Notes: generated by a model not told the origin, from the letters alone. 64,000 nucleotides of DNA from Candidatus Latescibacterota bacterium (GCA_022823725.1 JAJEHL010000011.1:199107-263106), one strand, 5' to 3'; shown: positions 18,109-28,333, counted from the first letter of the stretch. Made by a program: numbers and translations.

Positions 18109-18872
18109 ATCTGAACACTCTCCCGCATCAATTCCTCACGGATTTTGCCAAACGCTACCGCTAAAAATCGCTCTATTTCCTCATTTGATGGCATTTCCTC
18201 ACGAGCGTGATTGTTGTACCACCCGGCAGCAAACGACTGCGCAATTCTGGCAGTTTCAAACGCATGATCAGAAATATCGTCGATATGCTGTTCCAAAAGA
18301 TCGAAGAAATCATCGCGTTCCTGCAGGCCTGGCAAAACTGCCGAAGCTTCTCGCTCGAGAAAGTAGTTGAGATATCTCTCTGTAAAATTGGCAAAGAACA
18401 GCCGTGCCACTTCACAAAACCCTCCGCCATCACCCGCTTTTCGCCACACTTCAGCAGCATCGCTGTATTCAGGAAGGATGGTCTGTTGTTGCTGTTGTTG
18501 CCGGGTCCATTTGCCGACAGCATCTGTGGCAGCTTTCTGTGCGATATCTGCATATTCAAAAGAATTCGTGTGAGCTTTGACCCATTTAGACAGACTTAAA
18601 GAGATTCGAAGAGGCGAGGGATTTGAGGAAAGATCTACATAGGGACTTTCAGATTGAACTGAGACAGAAGAACGCGAAAGCGCTATAAGGAAACCAAATG
18701 CGGCTATTACACCATCATCTCTATGAATCTGAAGGAACTGCCTCCGAACGTTAGAGATAGTTGCTTTAGCAACGTCCGAAACTTTGCCTTCTTCTGGAAA
18801 TTCAGCTATTTGATCAACAACACTCCGCCATTGCTGCGTACGGGGAAGTGTTCCTGATCTTTCATGTCCCAT
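18105..18872 (-). CDS. Helical partner of the QueC-like protein, Met-Gly start, possibly QatB-like
   Basis: 255 aa, no firm family by eye. Predicted mostly helical, with an odd run of glutamines (about residues 125-130) and a C-terminal helix FGKIREELM. The N-terminus is Met-Gly followed by a short flexible stretch with Ser, Pro and Trp, resembling my recollection of QatB proteins, in which the exposed glycine is the site of modification by the QueC-like enzyme. The 4-base overlap with the QueC-like gene supports a direct partnership. This functional link is inference. The Shine-Dalgarno AGGAAG is part of a hairpin ending at the start codon. Confidence 0.65.
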   Translation of the reverse strand: MGHERSGTLPRTQQWRSVVDQIAEFPEEGKVSDVAKATISNVRRQFLQIHRDDGVIAAFGFLIALSRSSVSVQSESPYVDLSSNPSPLRISLSLSKWVKAHTNSFEYADIAQKAATDAVGKWTRQQQQQQTILPEYSDAAEVWRKAGDGGGFCEVARLFFANFTERYLNYFLEREASAVLPGLQERDDFFDLLEQHIDDISDHAFETARIAQSFAAGWYNNHAREEMPSNEEIERFLAVAFGKIREELMRESVQI

Positions 18873-18889
18873 AGGAAGTTTTCCTTCCT
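18873..18889 (-). promoter_or_regulatory. Hairpin covering the ribosome binding site of the Met-Gly protein
   Basis: On the minus strand AGGAAG-GAAAA-CTTCCT forms a 6-bp stem and is followed immediately by ATG. The 5' arm is the Shine-Dalgarno sequence. An A8 tract precedes it; on the plus strand the same hairpin plus T8 looks like an intrinsic terminator. Confidence 0.5.
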
Positions 18890-18929
18890 GTTTTTTTTGG
18901 CTATTTAGAATATGGATGGGGTCGTCATT

Positions 18930-21900
18930 CTAAGAGAAATATTGCTGGAAAACTTGGTCTGCATCTTGACTTAATTGAGTTGACTCTTCTGTTGTAACCA
19001 ATCGTCCCCTGAAGTTTCTATCATACCAGGCCTCTTTGGTGTCCCAATGGTTTCGATATTCCTCTTGATCCAGACGTCCCAGATGTTCCCAGTACCACTC
19101 TTCTCCTTGCCAGAAAATGGTAAAATCAGGTAAATAGAACGTTCCATCAGAGGCAAATAGTGGTTTCTCATATTTGAAAGGAATGTCTCTCTCAAATAGC
19201 ATATTGGCGATAATAACTTCAGATTTAGAACGTACCATATAGTCCGTCAATGTTTTATGGATTTTCCCCTCTTCATACCATTGGTACATTGATAGAATTT
19301 CTTCTGGAACAGGCCGGAAAGTAAGCAAAGAAGAGTTGATGCCCAGAAGATGTGATTTTTCCATCCGCAACATACTTAAAAGCGGGCTAATATCTTCCTG
19401 AACCAGTACTGTGCAATGCCGACTGGCACGGGTTATGCCGGTATAGAATAGTTCCGTAGATAACAACGCCTGTCTGTGTTTTGGCAAAATAAAATAAACG
19501 CGATCAAATTCACTACCTTGAGATTTGTGAACCGAAATAGCATAGGCCAGTTCAAGATTTTCTTCCGGCTTTTCTGAAGGTAGCCAGTATCCATTGGGAG
19601 ATTTACCAAGCTTACTGCCATATCCCACCCAGTATTCTTCTTTACGCGAGAATATCACCTGAAAATGTTCCAGGCGAAAATCATCATCGCGTTGCCAATT
19701 TTTGTCGAATCCATGCGGCTTGGTGAAACCAAGCTCACCATTATACACTTCAATCTGCTCCAACTTATAGGTTGCTTTATTGAATGCCCAGATAGAATTT
19801 GATTTAGGCCGATTACGAAACTGAATCACCTTATCAAAGAGTGTAATTTGAGCAAGGTGTCCGACACGGTTCAGCATCCTTGCATTTGCTGCTTCCTGTA
19901 AAACTATATTCAGGTAATCGGTACCAAATTGATCACCTCGATAGGGGGAAATAACCTGCTGATATTCTGGTCGTCCTTCAAAAGCTGCTCTCCAGAGTTC
20001 AAACGGACGTTCTTCATTATGTTCTGAACCAGAGTCTTCTTCCATATCTGAGATAACCTGCTCTTTCAGTCTTTCTTCCAAATCTTCCGGATCGCTCCAG
20101 TAGACAATTCTTAAGTCCTGATCTATGTCACCACCTTCCTGTACAGCTCTTAAAATCTGCTCTTTTCTTGTATTGAAGGTCTGGTCTTTTTCTTTCTCCT
20201 GCAGAGCACGTGTATACAAAGATGCAAGATCGAGAATGCCTGTTCCTCTATCATTGAGACGATTCTCCATTTGTCGGATATTCGTTTTGAGAAACCCAAC
20301 ACACTCAGGCTGGTGTTCTTGCAGCCAATCGAATACATCTGCGAAAATCTTTCCTCGACCTATGGGGGGTAGTTGATTCAAGTCACCTACGAGAACCAGC
20401 CGCTGCACAACATTCCAGTTGATTGAGCGGAAAAGGGCAGCCATCAATCCCAGATCCAGCATAGAAGCTTCATCAATGATATAAGTGGAAGCACTATCTT
20501 CCCGAGTACCCCCGATGCGTTTATAAGTCATATTATCATTAAGCCATCCATGCCGGGCGAGAAAAGAATGAATTGTCGAAGCCGTTTTTCCTGTCGTCTC
20601 TCGTATGCGTTCCGTAGCTTTACCCGTCGGTGCCAATAATTGGAAGGCAGTGCCTATCCCGTGTGCCTTTTCAATCGCCTGTATTAAAGCCTTTATGACC
20701 GTTGTTTTTCCAGTCCCGGCAGATCCTGTCAGGATACAGATGGGTCTGGAAAAAATTTTCTGACATACATCGACCTGTCCCTGAATTACTTCATCATACT
20801 CGTTTGGATTTCCCTGACTCAAAGAACTATCCGAGTCGTACAAATAGGTGTGCCAGTGCTGCTCCGTAACAGGTGATCGCAAAGGAATATTAGGCCGTTG
20901 AGCCAGTAACCGAAGTTGCCTCTCGACCTCCCGTTCGTCGTCAAAGACGGATTTGAGGTATAGATACTTTTTTTTGTCCACTTCTCGCAGGATCAACGCC
21001 TGCGAGAGTTCATCTTTATCGACTTCCAAGTATCTTTCAGTATATTGATGCCTTTTCCACTCTGGCTGTAAACTTAACTTGTGGTTGATATCGTGAATGA
21101 TCTGAGTAGCGGTCATAAACGTGTGTTTTTCTTCTCGCCGCAACCGCTCAACACAAAGCCCTCTCAGTCGCCTCCAATCATCTTCATCAAAAAGAAAAGT
21201 GCCGCCCAAGTCTGGTGAAGGAAATACGCCGTGATCAATCTTGTTAAATGTGATGATATCGTCAGGATCATCACCTGTGAATTCTTCACTGAGAATGTAC
21301 GGATCGTCTGAAATTTCAGAGAGTGATGAATAGATCCCGTTCTGAGCGCGGTCTTCAGATAGAACTTTCTCAATTTGATCTTTATGAAGGTCAAATCGAG
21401 GTAAAAGATCTCGGAGCAAACCCCGCTTATCATCTTCTTTGAGCAACCAGCGACGGACTATTTTTCTTTTTATATCAGGATCAATATTGAGGCCATCAAT
21501 ATAATTACGATTACCATCCAGAAGACTGAAGATAGCATCCCTTGCCACCTGCTCTTTGCCTGAATTGACCTGAGATTTAAAAAACGGAATAGCATCCGTA
21601 AAACCGAGATAGTCGAGTACTTTCCCGAGCCCTGGATACAACCCCCGGTTCTGCCACAACTCTGCAACAAGCGATTGAAGCCAGTCGATTCGAAGCGACC
21701 AATCTTCACTGGTATCTCCAAGATCTTTAAGTGTGAGCGCAAATTCTAGGAATCGTTCTACAAGATCCAGTGCGTCGTCATCGGATATATGCCGTGTGGC
21801 ATATTTGAAGTTTCTCGGGTTATCAGGATAAAACAAGAACTGCTGTAAAATATCCGGATCATTCATATACAGATGATATGGAAGCCTTAATCCCTGATTT

Positions 21901-22517
21901 GGATAATGCGAGGTGATATTTCTCTGCCAGACGAATCCTCCACCAAATCGCTTTTGAGTTTCCTCAGAGCAATTTTCATAGAACAGTTCTTCGCCTACCT
22001 TTTTTATTCGCGACAACCCCACCACCACATAGCTTCGTTTATCCTCTTCGCTGAAAGGATTGCTGTAGTTTGCATAGTAAAAAATTAGACTTTGGTCTTC
22101 ATCAATTTGATCAAAATATTCTCTTGCAGCGGCGAGACGTCTATCATAATTGTAACCTTGTCCATCTCGTACTTCCTCCGTGTACATTTCTTCATAGGGC
22201 CACACCCCAACCGTAGCCGGCAACATATCCCAATACTTCGCTCGCGTATCATCTAAAAAAAAGCTAGGGGGATCTGCGTAAACCCGCAACGAATCATCAC
22301 CAAAGGCATTTACGCTGTACCTGCAAGGGGGTGGTTGATCCAGGCTTGAGCAACTGGCCCCACAATTTATCTTCTCCCATTCAAGATCACGATTTTCAGA
22401 AATAAAATTACCTGGATAGGAAAATTGGCCAACACAGTATGTATTTGCTGAGGGATTCTTACATATTCGCCCATTCCAACCATCCATATGCCACGCAAGT
22501 CTCGCAGAGATATGCAT
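18930..22517 (-). CDS. RecD-like superfamily 1 helicase with C-terminal nuclease domain
   Basis: 1195 aa. The N-terminal ~600 residues are a long accessory region starting HISARLAWHMDGWNG, with several conserved-looking Cys (CKNP, YCVG, NCGASC, PPCRYS). The SF1B motor follows: Walker A TGSAGTGKTT near 597, IIDEASML near 684, GDLNQLPPIG near 715, VHKSQGSEF near 997 and YTGITRAS near 1025. The last ~100 residues form a PD-(D/E)XK-type nuclease often fused to such helicases: E in RSKSEVIIAN, D in LPDF, and W-EHLG. It likely unwinds and cuts DNA (or RNA). ATG with AAGGA upstream; 20 bases after the DUF1998 helicase gene. Confidence 0.88.
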   Translation of the reverse strand: MHISARLAWHMDGWNGRICKNPSANTYCVGQFSYPGNFISENRDLEWEKINCGASCSSLDQPPPCRYSVNAFGDDSLRVYADPPSFFLDDTRAKYWDMLPATVGVWPYEEMYTEEVRDGQGYNYDRRLAAAREYFDQIDEDQSLIFYYANYSNPFSEEDKRSYVVVGLSRIKKVGEELFYENCSEETQKRFGGGFVWQRNITSHYPNQGLRLPYHLYMNDPDILQQFLFYPDNPRNFKYATRHISDDDALDLVERFLEFALTLKDLGDTSEDWSLRIDWLQSLVAELWQNRGLYPGLGKVLDYLGFTDAIPFFKSQVNSGKEQVARDAIFSLLDGNRNYIDGLNIDPDIKRKIVRRWLLKEDDKRGLLRDLLPRFDLHKDQIEKVLSEDRAQNGIYSSLSEISDDPYILSEEFTGDDPDDIITFNKIDHGVFPSPDLGGTFLFDEDDWRRLRGLCVERLRREEKHTFMTATQIIHDINHKLSLQPEWKRHQYTERYLEVDKDELSQALILREVDKKKYLYLKSVFDDEREVERQLRLLAQRPNIPLRSPVTEQHWHTYLYDSDSSLSQGNPNEYDEVIQGQVDVCQKIFSRPICILTGSAGTGKTTVIKALIQAIEKAHGIGTAFQLLAPTGKATERIRETTGKTASTIHSFLARHGWLNDNMTYKRIGGTREDSASTYIIDEASMLDLGLMAALFRSINWNVVQRLVLVGDLNQLPPIGRGKIFADVFDWLQEHQPECVGFLKTNIRQMENRLNDRGTGILDLASLYTRALQEKEKDQTFNTRKEQILRAVQEGGDIDQDLRIVYWSDPEDLEERLKEQVISDMEEDSGSEHNEERPFELWRAAFEGRPEYQQVISPYRGDQFGTDYLNIVLQEAANARMLNRVGHLAQITLFDKVIQFRNRPKSNSIWAFNKATYKLEQIEVYNGELGFTKPHGFDKNWQRDDDFRLEHFQVIFSRKEEYWVGYGSKLGKSPNGYWLPSEKPEENLELAYAISVHKSQGSEFDRVYFILPKHRQALLSTELFYTGITRASRHCTVLVQEDISPLLSMLRMEKSHLLGINSSLLTFRPVPEEILSMYQWYEEGKIHKTLTDYMVRSKSEVIIANMLFERDIPFKYEKPLFASDGTFYLPDFTIFWQGEEWYWEHLGRLDQEEYRNHWDTKEAWYDRNFRGRLVTTEESTQLSQDADQVFQQYFS

Positions 22518-22537
22518 ATTTACATCCTTTGTGTGTA

Positions 22538-25500
22538 CTATTCTTGATGCAGAAAAGTTTCCTTCAATGCGATATCCGGTTGCCTGAATTCTAGAATTGG
22601 TCCACCACGAGCAAACCCGGTTCTTGGGTCTATGATATCCAGACCACGATCGAGATAGAATAGTCTTTCTCCTCCCTCAGATCCCTGCACATAGATAAAT
22701 CTGGCATGGGTGCGATCTCGATACCCACGAATATCAATAGTTGGATTATATTCTGGAAAAGGCGCGAATGCTTCCTCCAGTTTTTTTCTATGTTCTCCCG
22801 GGATAAACGCGTACCGATCCCGGCTCTGATCAGAAAGTTTGGTGATCAACTTAACCCTTATTGGACCTTTCGAAATCAGAGGCTGATATACTTCTAATAA
22901 ACTACTCAGACAGGCGACCTGATGAGCATTTCTGAGATACGGATCTTGAATAATGATTTCCTTAATATCGTTTTCCATATCAGCAGTAAAGATCTTGGAA
23001 AAATCCACCCGATCTCCCTCTTCAAATCCATGGGTTCTATAGCCTGTCTCTACCAGATCAAACACTGTCAATTCTTCAGCGCAATTTTTAAACCAGTCTT
23101 CAAGCATTTTCTGCGCCTCTTCAAGACGATTTGCGCTTCTATTTTGCCACAATGGCTGACGATGTGTCAGACTATCCAGCACGGTTATCTTTTCTTCACC
23201 GAAATGGAAAGCTGCACGGCGTCCTTCCGCCGTTACACCCAGCATTGCATAAGGAGGTAGTTCAACACCATCCTTCATTTTATATATACGAACTCCCGCT
23301 TGATGGAGCAGCAATAAAGAGGCCATCGCACCTTCGTCTTCAGAGAGATTCTTGACAGCAAGTTTGAGTCCATTTCCGATCCTGGAAGCACAACTTTGCA
23401 GAAGAATATGCCAGGGGCCTGTCTCTGCTGGTCCGGTTGAAGTCACTTCGTTGGTGATAAGATATACCCTTGCGCTCTGATCTATAAGAGCCCTGAGTGC
23501 GCTTGCCCTGTCAGAGTGAGTATAACGAACGTCTTCATCCCAATTGCTATCTGCTTCCAGAATCAACTGTCCCAAATATTCCGACACAGGGCCACGCTCC
23601 AGAATATCATGGGCATATTGATTTCGATAGTGCCGCAGACATTTGTAGCATGACGCATCTCTACCGCACGAGCAATTCTCTACTCTGCGGTATGCCGCAT
23701 CCAGCACTGCCAAGCACTCATCCTGCGACTCAAGACGTTTGACATGCCCTGCGCCTCCCGGTACGCTATCGAATAGTACTACTTCTTGCAAAATGTGATT
23801 ACCGTCCCTGACCGGTCGAATTATACCATCAATATCTGCGGATTCTATGTTCAGAACTTCCGACATGCCGCCTAATAGCGCATACATCAAGGAGAGCCAG
23901 AATCCGTGATCTGTGTAGGCATATCCGGTTCCATCAAAAAGCAACCTGGCCGCACTGCCTCTGAATTCATGGCCCAGGTGTTGCCACTGAGGCCGTCCTC
24001 TGCATTCTCCACCAAACGGACGCCTGTGAGATTCTCCCGGTTTGTAATCGTCCAATTTCATACCACAACTACGGCATATATTAAATCCTCGCCCACTGCC
24101 ATCTTCTCCATCATTAAAAACAAAAAAATCGGCCAAATCTGTAGTGCGCAGAGAAACACGCCTGCCGCCCTGTCCCATAGTAAATACAACGGGATCCTCG
24201 CTATCTTGCTGGGGGACAAATAGGACTCTGGAACTGGGAATGCGAACTGGCCGATCAAAGGCAATAGGATCGCCTCCCTTTTCCAGGTCTGTCGTAAAAC
24301 CGTAATCAGGAACCACATAGAAATGTTTCCGGCGAGCCGGACTTCGACCATTATGATCACACACCGGACACTTTCCGCCTTGAAAAATCGCCCCTCTTTG
24401 TAAGTGGCGCTCAACGTACCAGCAATTTGGGCAACGTGCATAAAACTGTGCCTGAAGAGCACCGTTGGGCGGCAATTTGATACCTACACTTTCCCAGAGC
24501 CGTTCGTTTGCAACGACCTTTGCTCCGGGAGCATATTCCGAAAGGGCTATACGAAGATCACGATCCAGATCCAGGCCTGAATCACTGGTTTCTAAATTCA
24601 CATTATAGATCGGAAATGCATACCGGGGTAACACCCCTCGATCACTGAAGAAGGTTACCCAATCCACCCTCTTGAGACTGTCCATGCGCTTACTCAAATA
24701 GGTGAGAAAGCCTGCGATTTTTTTTGCATCTCCAAACTTTTTTGCATCTATTGTCTTGTGATGTCTTCTATTGGCTTCCCTGTACGCATCTTCAAACATT
24801 TTCAGTTCATTCACATAGTGGTCGCGAGCATCGCTGACATATTGTATTGCATATTGGGCAACCTGGCCGAGATAGGCTTCTGTGAAAGTATCGGGAATCA
24901 AAGACCGTATCGTTAATTTATGTGTCTCAACCAGTTCCTCTAAATTCTCAAAGAAAACTTCCACTGGAGCGGATTGATTTTTATCAGGTTCCTCCAGAAA
25001 ATCCCCTATTGACCGGATATTAGGATAGTTGGCTCGGATAAATTCAGAAAGTAAAACAGCCTGTATATGTCTGCGAACAATGACATCATTATCCAGATGT
25101 ATTCTGGGAGGAGGAACGACGCCTGCCACCATCTCTTCTGGAATAGCAAAGAAGTATTCATCGTGAGATCTTGGTAAAGAAAAGGTGACGACAAAAGCAG
25201 CTGTCCCAACTCCTCGACCAGCGCGGCCAGCACGTTGCTGATAATTGGTTGGACTTGGAGGCATATCCCGCAAAAATACCGCTTCCAGATCCCCGAGATC
25301 AACGCCCAGTTCAAATGTTGTTGAACAGCTCAAGACGTTAATCTGTCCTTCATCTCTGGAGTGGCCATTTTGAAAGGCTTCCTGATAGAGGGTTGCCACA
25401 GCAGGTGTAAGTTGAGCAGTGTGTTCCTTAGCAACTAATGGCGCAGGTTGTTCTCGACTGTAAATATGACGATAGTGGTTATTAGACATTACATGCTCAG

Positions 25501-28327
25501 GGTCTGCTTCGATAAGCTCGCCTGGACATCTGAAGCTCGGACACACGCCTCCTACATTCCAGGGCGTCCACTGATTGCAGGTTGGACAGTAATACCATTT
25601 TTCAGGACACCCCAAGCGCAAAGCTTCCCAACGAAATTGATGTCCGGACTTGCCCGGAGTGACCTCAACACGTGTAGTAGGTAAGACAGGAGCAGGACCA
25701 TCGACCTGTGTAAGAGAACGCCAGATGTCATAGAGGTATTGCAACACATCGTCGTCTGAGACTTCTGGCTTGCCGTTCCGTTTGGAGACTCTGTCCAAAA
25801 CTTTCTTGAGGAAAAAGCTGCGACGCTGTCTGGAAACGCCTGCTACAGGTACAAAACCCTGTAATCGCCACCGCGCTCCATTTTCCGATTCTCGCGCAAC
25901 AGCGGCATCTAGTCCCAGTTTGGGTGCAAAAGCCTCATCTCGAGGAGATAATGGCGGAGGCATAGTAACAATCTTCTGCATCCGTAGCGACGAAAGCAAT
26001 ACTTGCATCAGATCACGCTGTTCATGTTCCTCAACGCCCAGCACTGAAAAAGACTTTGGAAAATCATAAAAATCAGAAAGTTCAATGGACATACTGGTCA
26101 ATGCCAGGGCCTCGAGGGATTGCCGGCGGCTGAATGGCAGACAGAATTCAGCGATGAGCGCCCGCTGGGCTTCTAGGCGGATGTCATGATCCTCCATATC
26201 CCAGGGGAAAAATCGCTGAGTCTGATTCAGGTGTATGATATAGTCAATAACAGCATTTGCCGAAACAGATCCCGTCTTTCCCCCGGCCTGAAGGAGAGCA
26301 TTATATATCAGCCAGCGAAGCATCTGTACACGATGGGTATGCCCCAGATACGGAGCAAAATAGGCAGCCTGCTGTCGTGAATCTGAAAAGCATAGAAGCT
26401 TTCTGCCCTTACCCGGATAAGAGAGCACCCGAGAATCCTTGGAGGCTGGCAAATGGCGATAGAAGGATTCAGCAACGGCTGCCTGGGCTGCATTCGAATC
26501 TGCCCTTAATCCGGTTACGGTATTTTGTCCTCCGCAGGCGAAACACTTGGTAATCTCAGGTCCTACTTTTAAAAACCAGAAGGGAATATGACTCGCTTCA
26601 TCATCGCAGCTGCATTCACAGGAATCACCAGATTCATAGACACCACATCGAGAACAATAAGTCGCCCGTGTTCCAATTTCTTCCCCTTCTTTAACTTCAT
26701 CTTCTTCATCTTCCGAAACCGGTTCCGGAGGATCCCATGTGAACCAGACCGGTGTACCACGCCCCTCAAGGGGAGATCCAAATGCTTTCAGTATCCGACG
26801 ATCTCCTTCCTGAAACTCATACGCAAATACATATGGCTGTCCGCATTTGCGGCAGACCTGAAGTTCAACGGTCTTATGAGTTTCATCAGGAGTGGTATTG
26901 GTAGGTTCTAAAAACAGACTCGGTTCGTGCTTCCCTTTTTCACCTTCATGATCAAAGGCTATATATCCCCCTGACAGGCCTCGAACGAAAAAGTGATAAC
27001 GACACGGTACCAATCTGGCGTCCATATTCGGATACTTGGCCAAGCTGGCGATTCGAACCAGACCGATCAGGGTTTGCACGGCCTCCTCGTCTCGACTCTC
27101 AAATACATGGTGTGCAGCCGCAGGAAGATCGGGCACATCCTCGACCGCTTTACGCAGGAGTTTTATACGACTATCGTGCCGGAAGACTTCACAAAGGGCT
27201 TCAGTAAAACTGACCTGTGCAGTTTTTTCAGCCAGTGTGACAATATCCGAAGAAAAACCCCCATCTATAAGTACGGCCGATAATTCATCGAACCATTTTT
27301 CGTCTTCGCAAGCTCTGACGAACGCAGGGTGTGTATAGATGCTCTTTTTGATTTGTAGATCCTGTCCCAGAGGCAGCACCGTTCGCTCTGATTCGATTAC
27401 ATCCTCAGCTTTAAAGGACGAATTGAAGAGCCTGCTTGCAAAGGATGCAACTTCCTCTCGTGTTTCAGTATCTGATGCCCCTATTGTTGCACTTGTTGAA
27501 ATATATTGGGGAGGTGGTTCTGTCGGCTTTTTAATTCTGGCAAGTAAGCGACGCATCAGAAGGGCAACTTCGCTTCCCTTGGCTCCTGTGTACGTATGTG
27601 TTTCATCCAGAGCGATAAAACGCCAGGGACCGTGGAAAAGAGGGCTGTCATCGGATCGCATCAGCAAGTATTCAAGCATTGAGTAATTTGTAATCAGGAT
27701 ATGAGGAGGGTTCTCTCTGAAAACCTGGCGTGAAACAACCTCATTCTCCAATGCGTCTGGATGCAGATCCCGAGCCCGTGTTTCAGACTCTGGCGTAATG
27801 TTGATATTGACATAACGCCCAAATCGTATGTCGGGATGGTCTTTAAGCAGATGACGTAGCACTTTGAGCTGATCCTGCACAAGCGCATTCATGGGATACA
27901 GAAGCATAGCATGAATACCCGGCTCTGGATTTTCCAGAATTTCGGATAGAATAGGCACAAGGAAGCACAATGTTTTTCCACTACCCGTACCGCTTGTTAC
28001 AACAGCGTTTCTACCTTCTCGAAGTTGCCTGATCGTTCTGGACTGATGGCTATACAGTTCCTGGGTGGGACGACCAAGAAAAGGAATCTCACAGATTCTA
28101 TCAGGCAAAATACCGTCATCAACTAAATCCTGGAGGGATTCTTCCCTTATATACGGGGGCAATCCCTGAAGATAGGGACCTCGAAATAGCCGTCCGGGCT
28201 CGCGTATGCGCTGTTTGAACTGCTCACCGAGGTCAGAATACTCTGGTGCGACACTAAATGTTGTCAAAAGATAGCGTTCAAAACGCTCTGAAATAGCGTT
28301 AGAAAGTTCAAGTGGATCAATGGGCAT
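22538..28327 (-). CDS. Giant DEAD/DEAH-type helicase with DUF1998 and a C-terminal MIT_C/PLD-like domain
   Basis: 1929 aa. Helicase core: Walker A SGTGSGKT near 113-119, DETH at 241-244, STSATIG, and motif VI QRAGRAGRG near 1030. Several Cys pairs between the motifs suggest zinc ribbons (CRKCG, CSRCG, CFACG, CPTC, CPNC...CPVC, CRSCG). DUF1998 is marked by DSVPGGAGH and CSCG...CYKCLRHYRNQ near 1550. The size and order resemble DruE of Druantia; DISARM uses separate helicase and DUF1998 (DrmB) proteins. The last ~150 residues (IIQDPYLRN..., HARFIYV, YLDRGLDI) resemble the MIT_C phospholipase-D-like fold, which is an inference. ATG preceded by GAGG; 6 bases after the 161-aa gene. Confidence 0.9.
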   Translation of the reverse strand: MPIDPLELSNAISERFERYLLTTFSVAPEYSDLGEQFKQRIREPGRLFRGPYLQGLPPYIREESLQDLVDDGILPDRICEIPFLGRPTQELYSHQSRTIRQLREGRNAVVTSGTGSGKTLCFLVPILSEILENPEPGIHAMLLYPMNALVQDQLKVLRHLLKDHPDIRFGRYVNINITPESETRARDLHPDALENEVVSRQVFRENPPHILITNYSMLEYLLMRSDDSPLFHGPWRFIALDETHTYTGAKGSEVALLMRRLLARIKKPTEPPPQYISTSATIGASDTETREEVASFASRLFNSSFKAEDVIESERTVLPLGQDLQIKKSIYTHPAFVRACEDEKWFDELSAVLIDGGFSSDIVTLAEKTAQVSFTEALCEVFRHDSRIKLLRKAVEDVPDLPAAAHHVFESRDEEAVQTLIGLVRIASLAKYPNMDARLVPCRYHFFVRGLSGGYIAFDHEGEKGKHEPSLFLEPTNTTPDETHKTVELQVCRKCGQPYVFAYEFQEGDRRILKAFGSPLEGRGTPVWFTWDPPEPVSEDEEDEVKEGEEIGTRATYCSRCGVYESGDSCECSCDDEASHIPFWFLKVGPEITKCFACGGQNTVTGLRADSNAAQAAVAESFYRHLPASKDSRVLSYPGKGRKLLCFSDSRQQAAYFAPYLGHTHRVQMLRWLIYNALLQAGGKTGSVSANAVIDYIIHLNQTQRFFPWDMEDHDIRLEAQRALIAEFCLPFSRRQSLEALALTSMSIELSDFYDFPKSFSVLGVEEHEQRDLMQVLLSSLRMQKIVTMPPPLSPRDEAFAPKLGLDAAVARESENGARWRLQGFVPVAGVSRQRRSFFLKKVLDRVSKRNGKPEVSDDDVLQYLYDIWRSLTQVDGPAPVLPTTRVEVTPGKSGHQFRWEALRLGCPEKWYYCPTCNQWTPWNVGGVCPSFRCPGELIEADPEHVMSNNHYRHIYSREQPAPLVAKEHTAQLTPAVATLYQEAFQNGHSRDEGQINVLSCSTTFELGVDLGDLEAVFLRDMPPSPTNYQQRAGRAGRGVGTAAFVVTFSLPRSHDEYFFAIPEEMVAGVVPPPRIHLDNDVIVRRHIQAVLLSEFIRANYPNIRSIGDFLEEPDKNQSAPVEVFFENLEELVETHKLTIRSLIPDTFTEAYLGQVAQYAIQYVSDARDHYVNELKMFEDAYREANRRHHKTIDAKKFGDAKKIAGFLTYLSKRMDSLKRVDWVTFFSDRGVLPRYAFPIYNVNLETSDSGLDLDRDLRIALSEYAPGAKVVANERLWESVGIKLPPNGALQAQFYARCPNCWYVERHLQRGAIFQGGKCPVCDHNGRSPARRKHFYVVPDYGFTTDLEKGGDPIAFDRPVRIPSSRVLFVPQQDSEDPVVFTMGQGGRRVSLRTTDLADFFVFNDGEDGSGRGFNICRSCGMKLDDYKPGESHRRPFGGECRGRPQWQHLGHEFRGSAARLLFDGTGYAYTDHGFWLSLMYALLGGMSEVLNIESADIDGIIRPVRDGNHILQEVVLFDSVPGGAGHVKRLESQDECLAVLDAAYRRVENCSCGRDASCYKCLRHYRNQYAHDILERGPVSEYLGQLILEADSNWDEDVRYTHSDRASALRALIDQSARVYLITNEVTSTGPAETGPWHILLQSCASRIGNGLKLAVKNLSEDEGAMASLLLLHQAGVRIYKMKDGVELPPYAMLGVTAEGRRAAFHFGEEKITVLDSLTHRQPLWQNRSANRLEEAQKMLEDWFKNCAEELTVFDLVETGYRTHGFEEGDRVDFSKIFTADMENDIKEIIIQDPYLRNAHQVACLSSLLEVYQPLISKGPIRVKLITKLSDQSRDRYAFIPGEHRKKLEEAFAPFPEYNPTIDIRGYRDRTHARFIYVQGSEGGERLFYLDRGLDIIDPRTGFARGGPILEFRQPDIALKETFLHQE

Positions 28328-28333
28328 AGGGAT

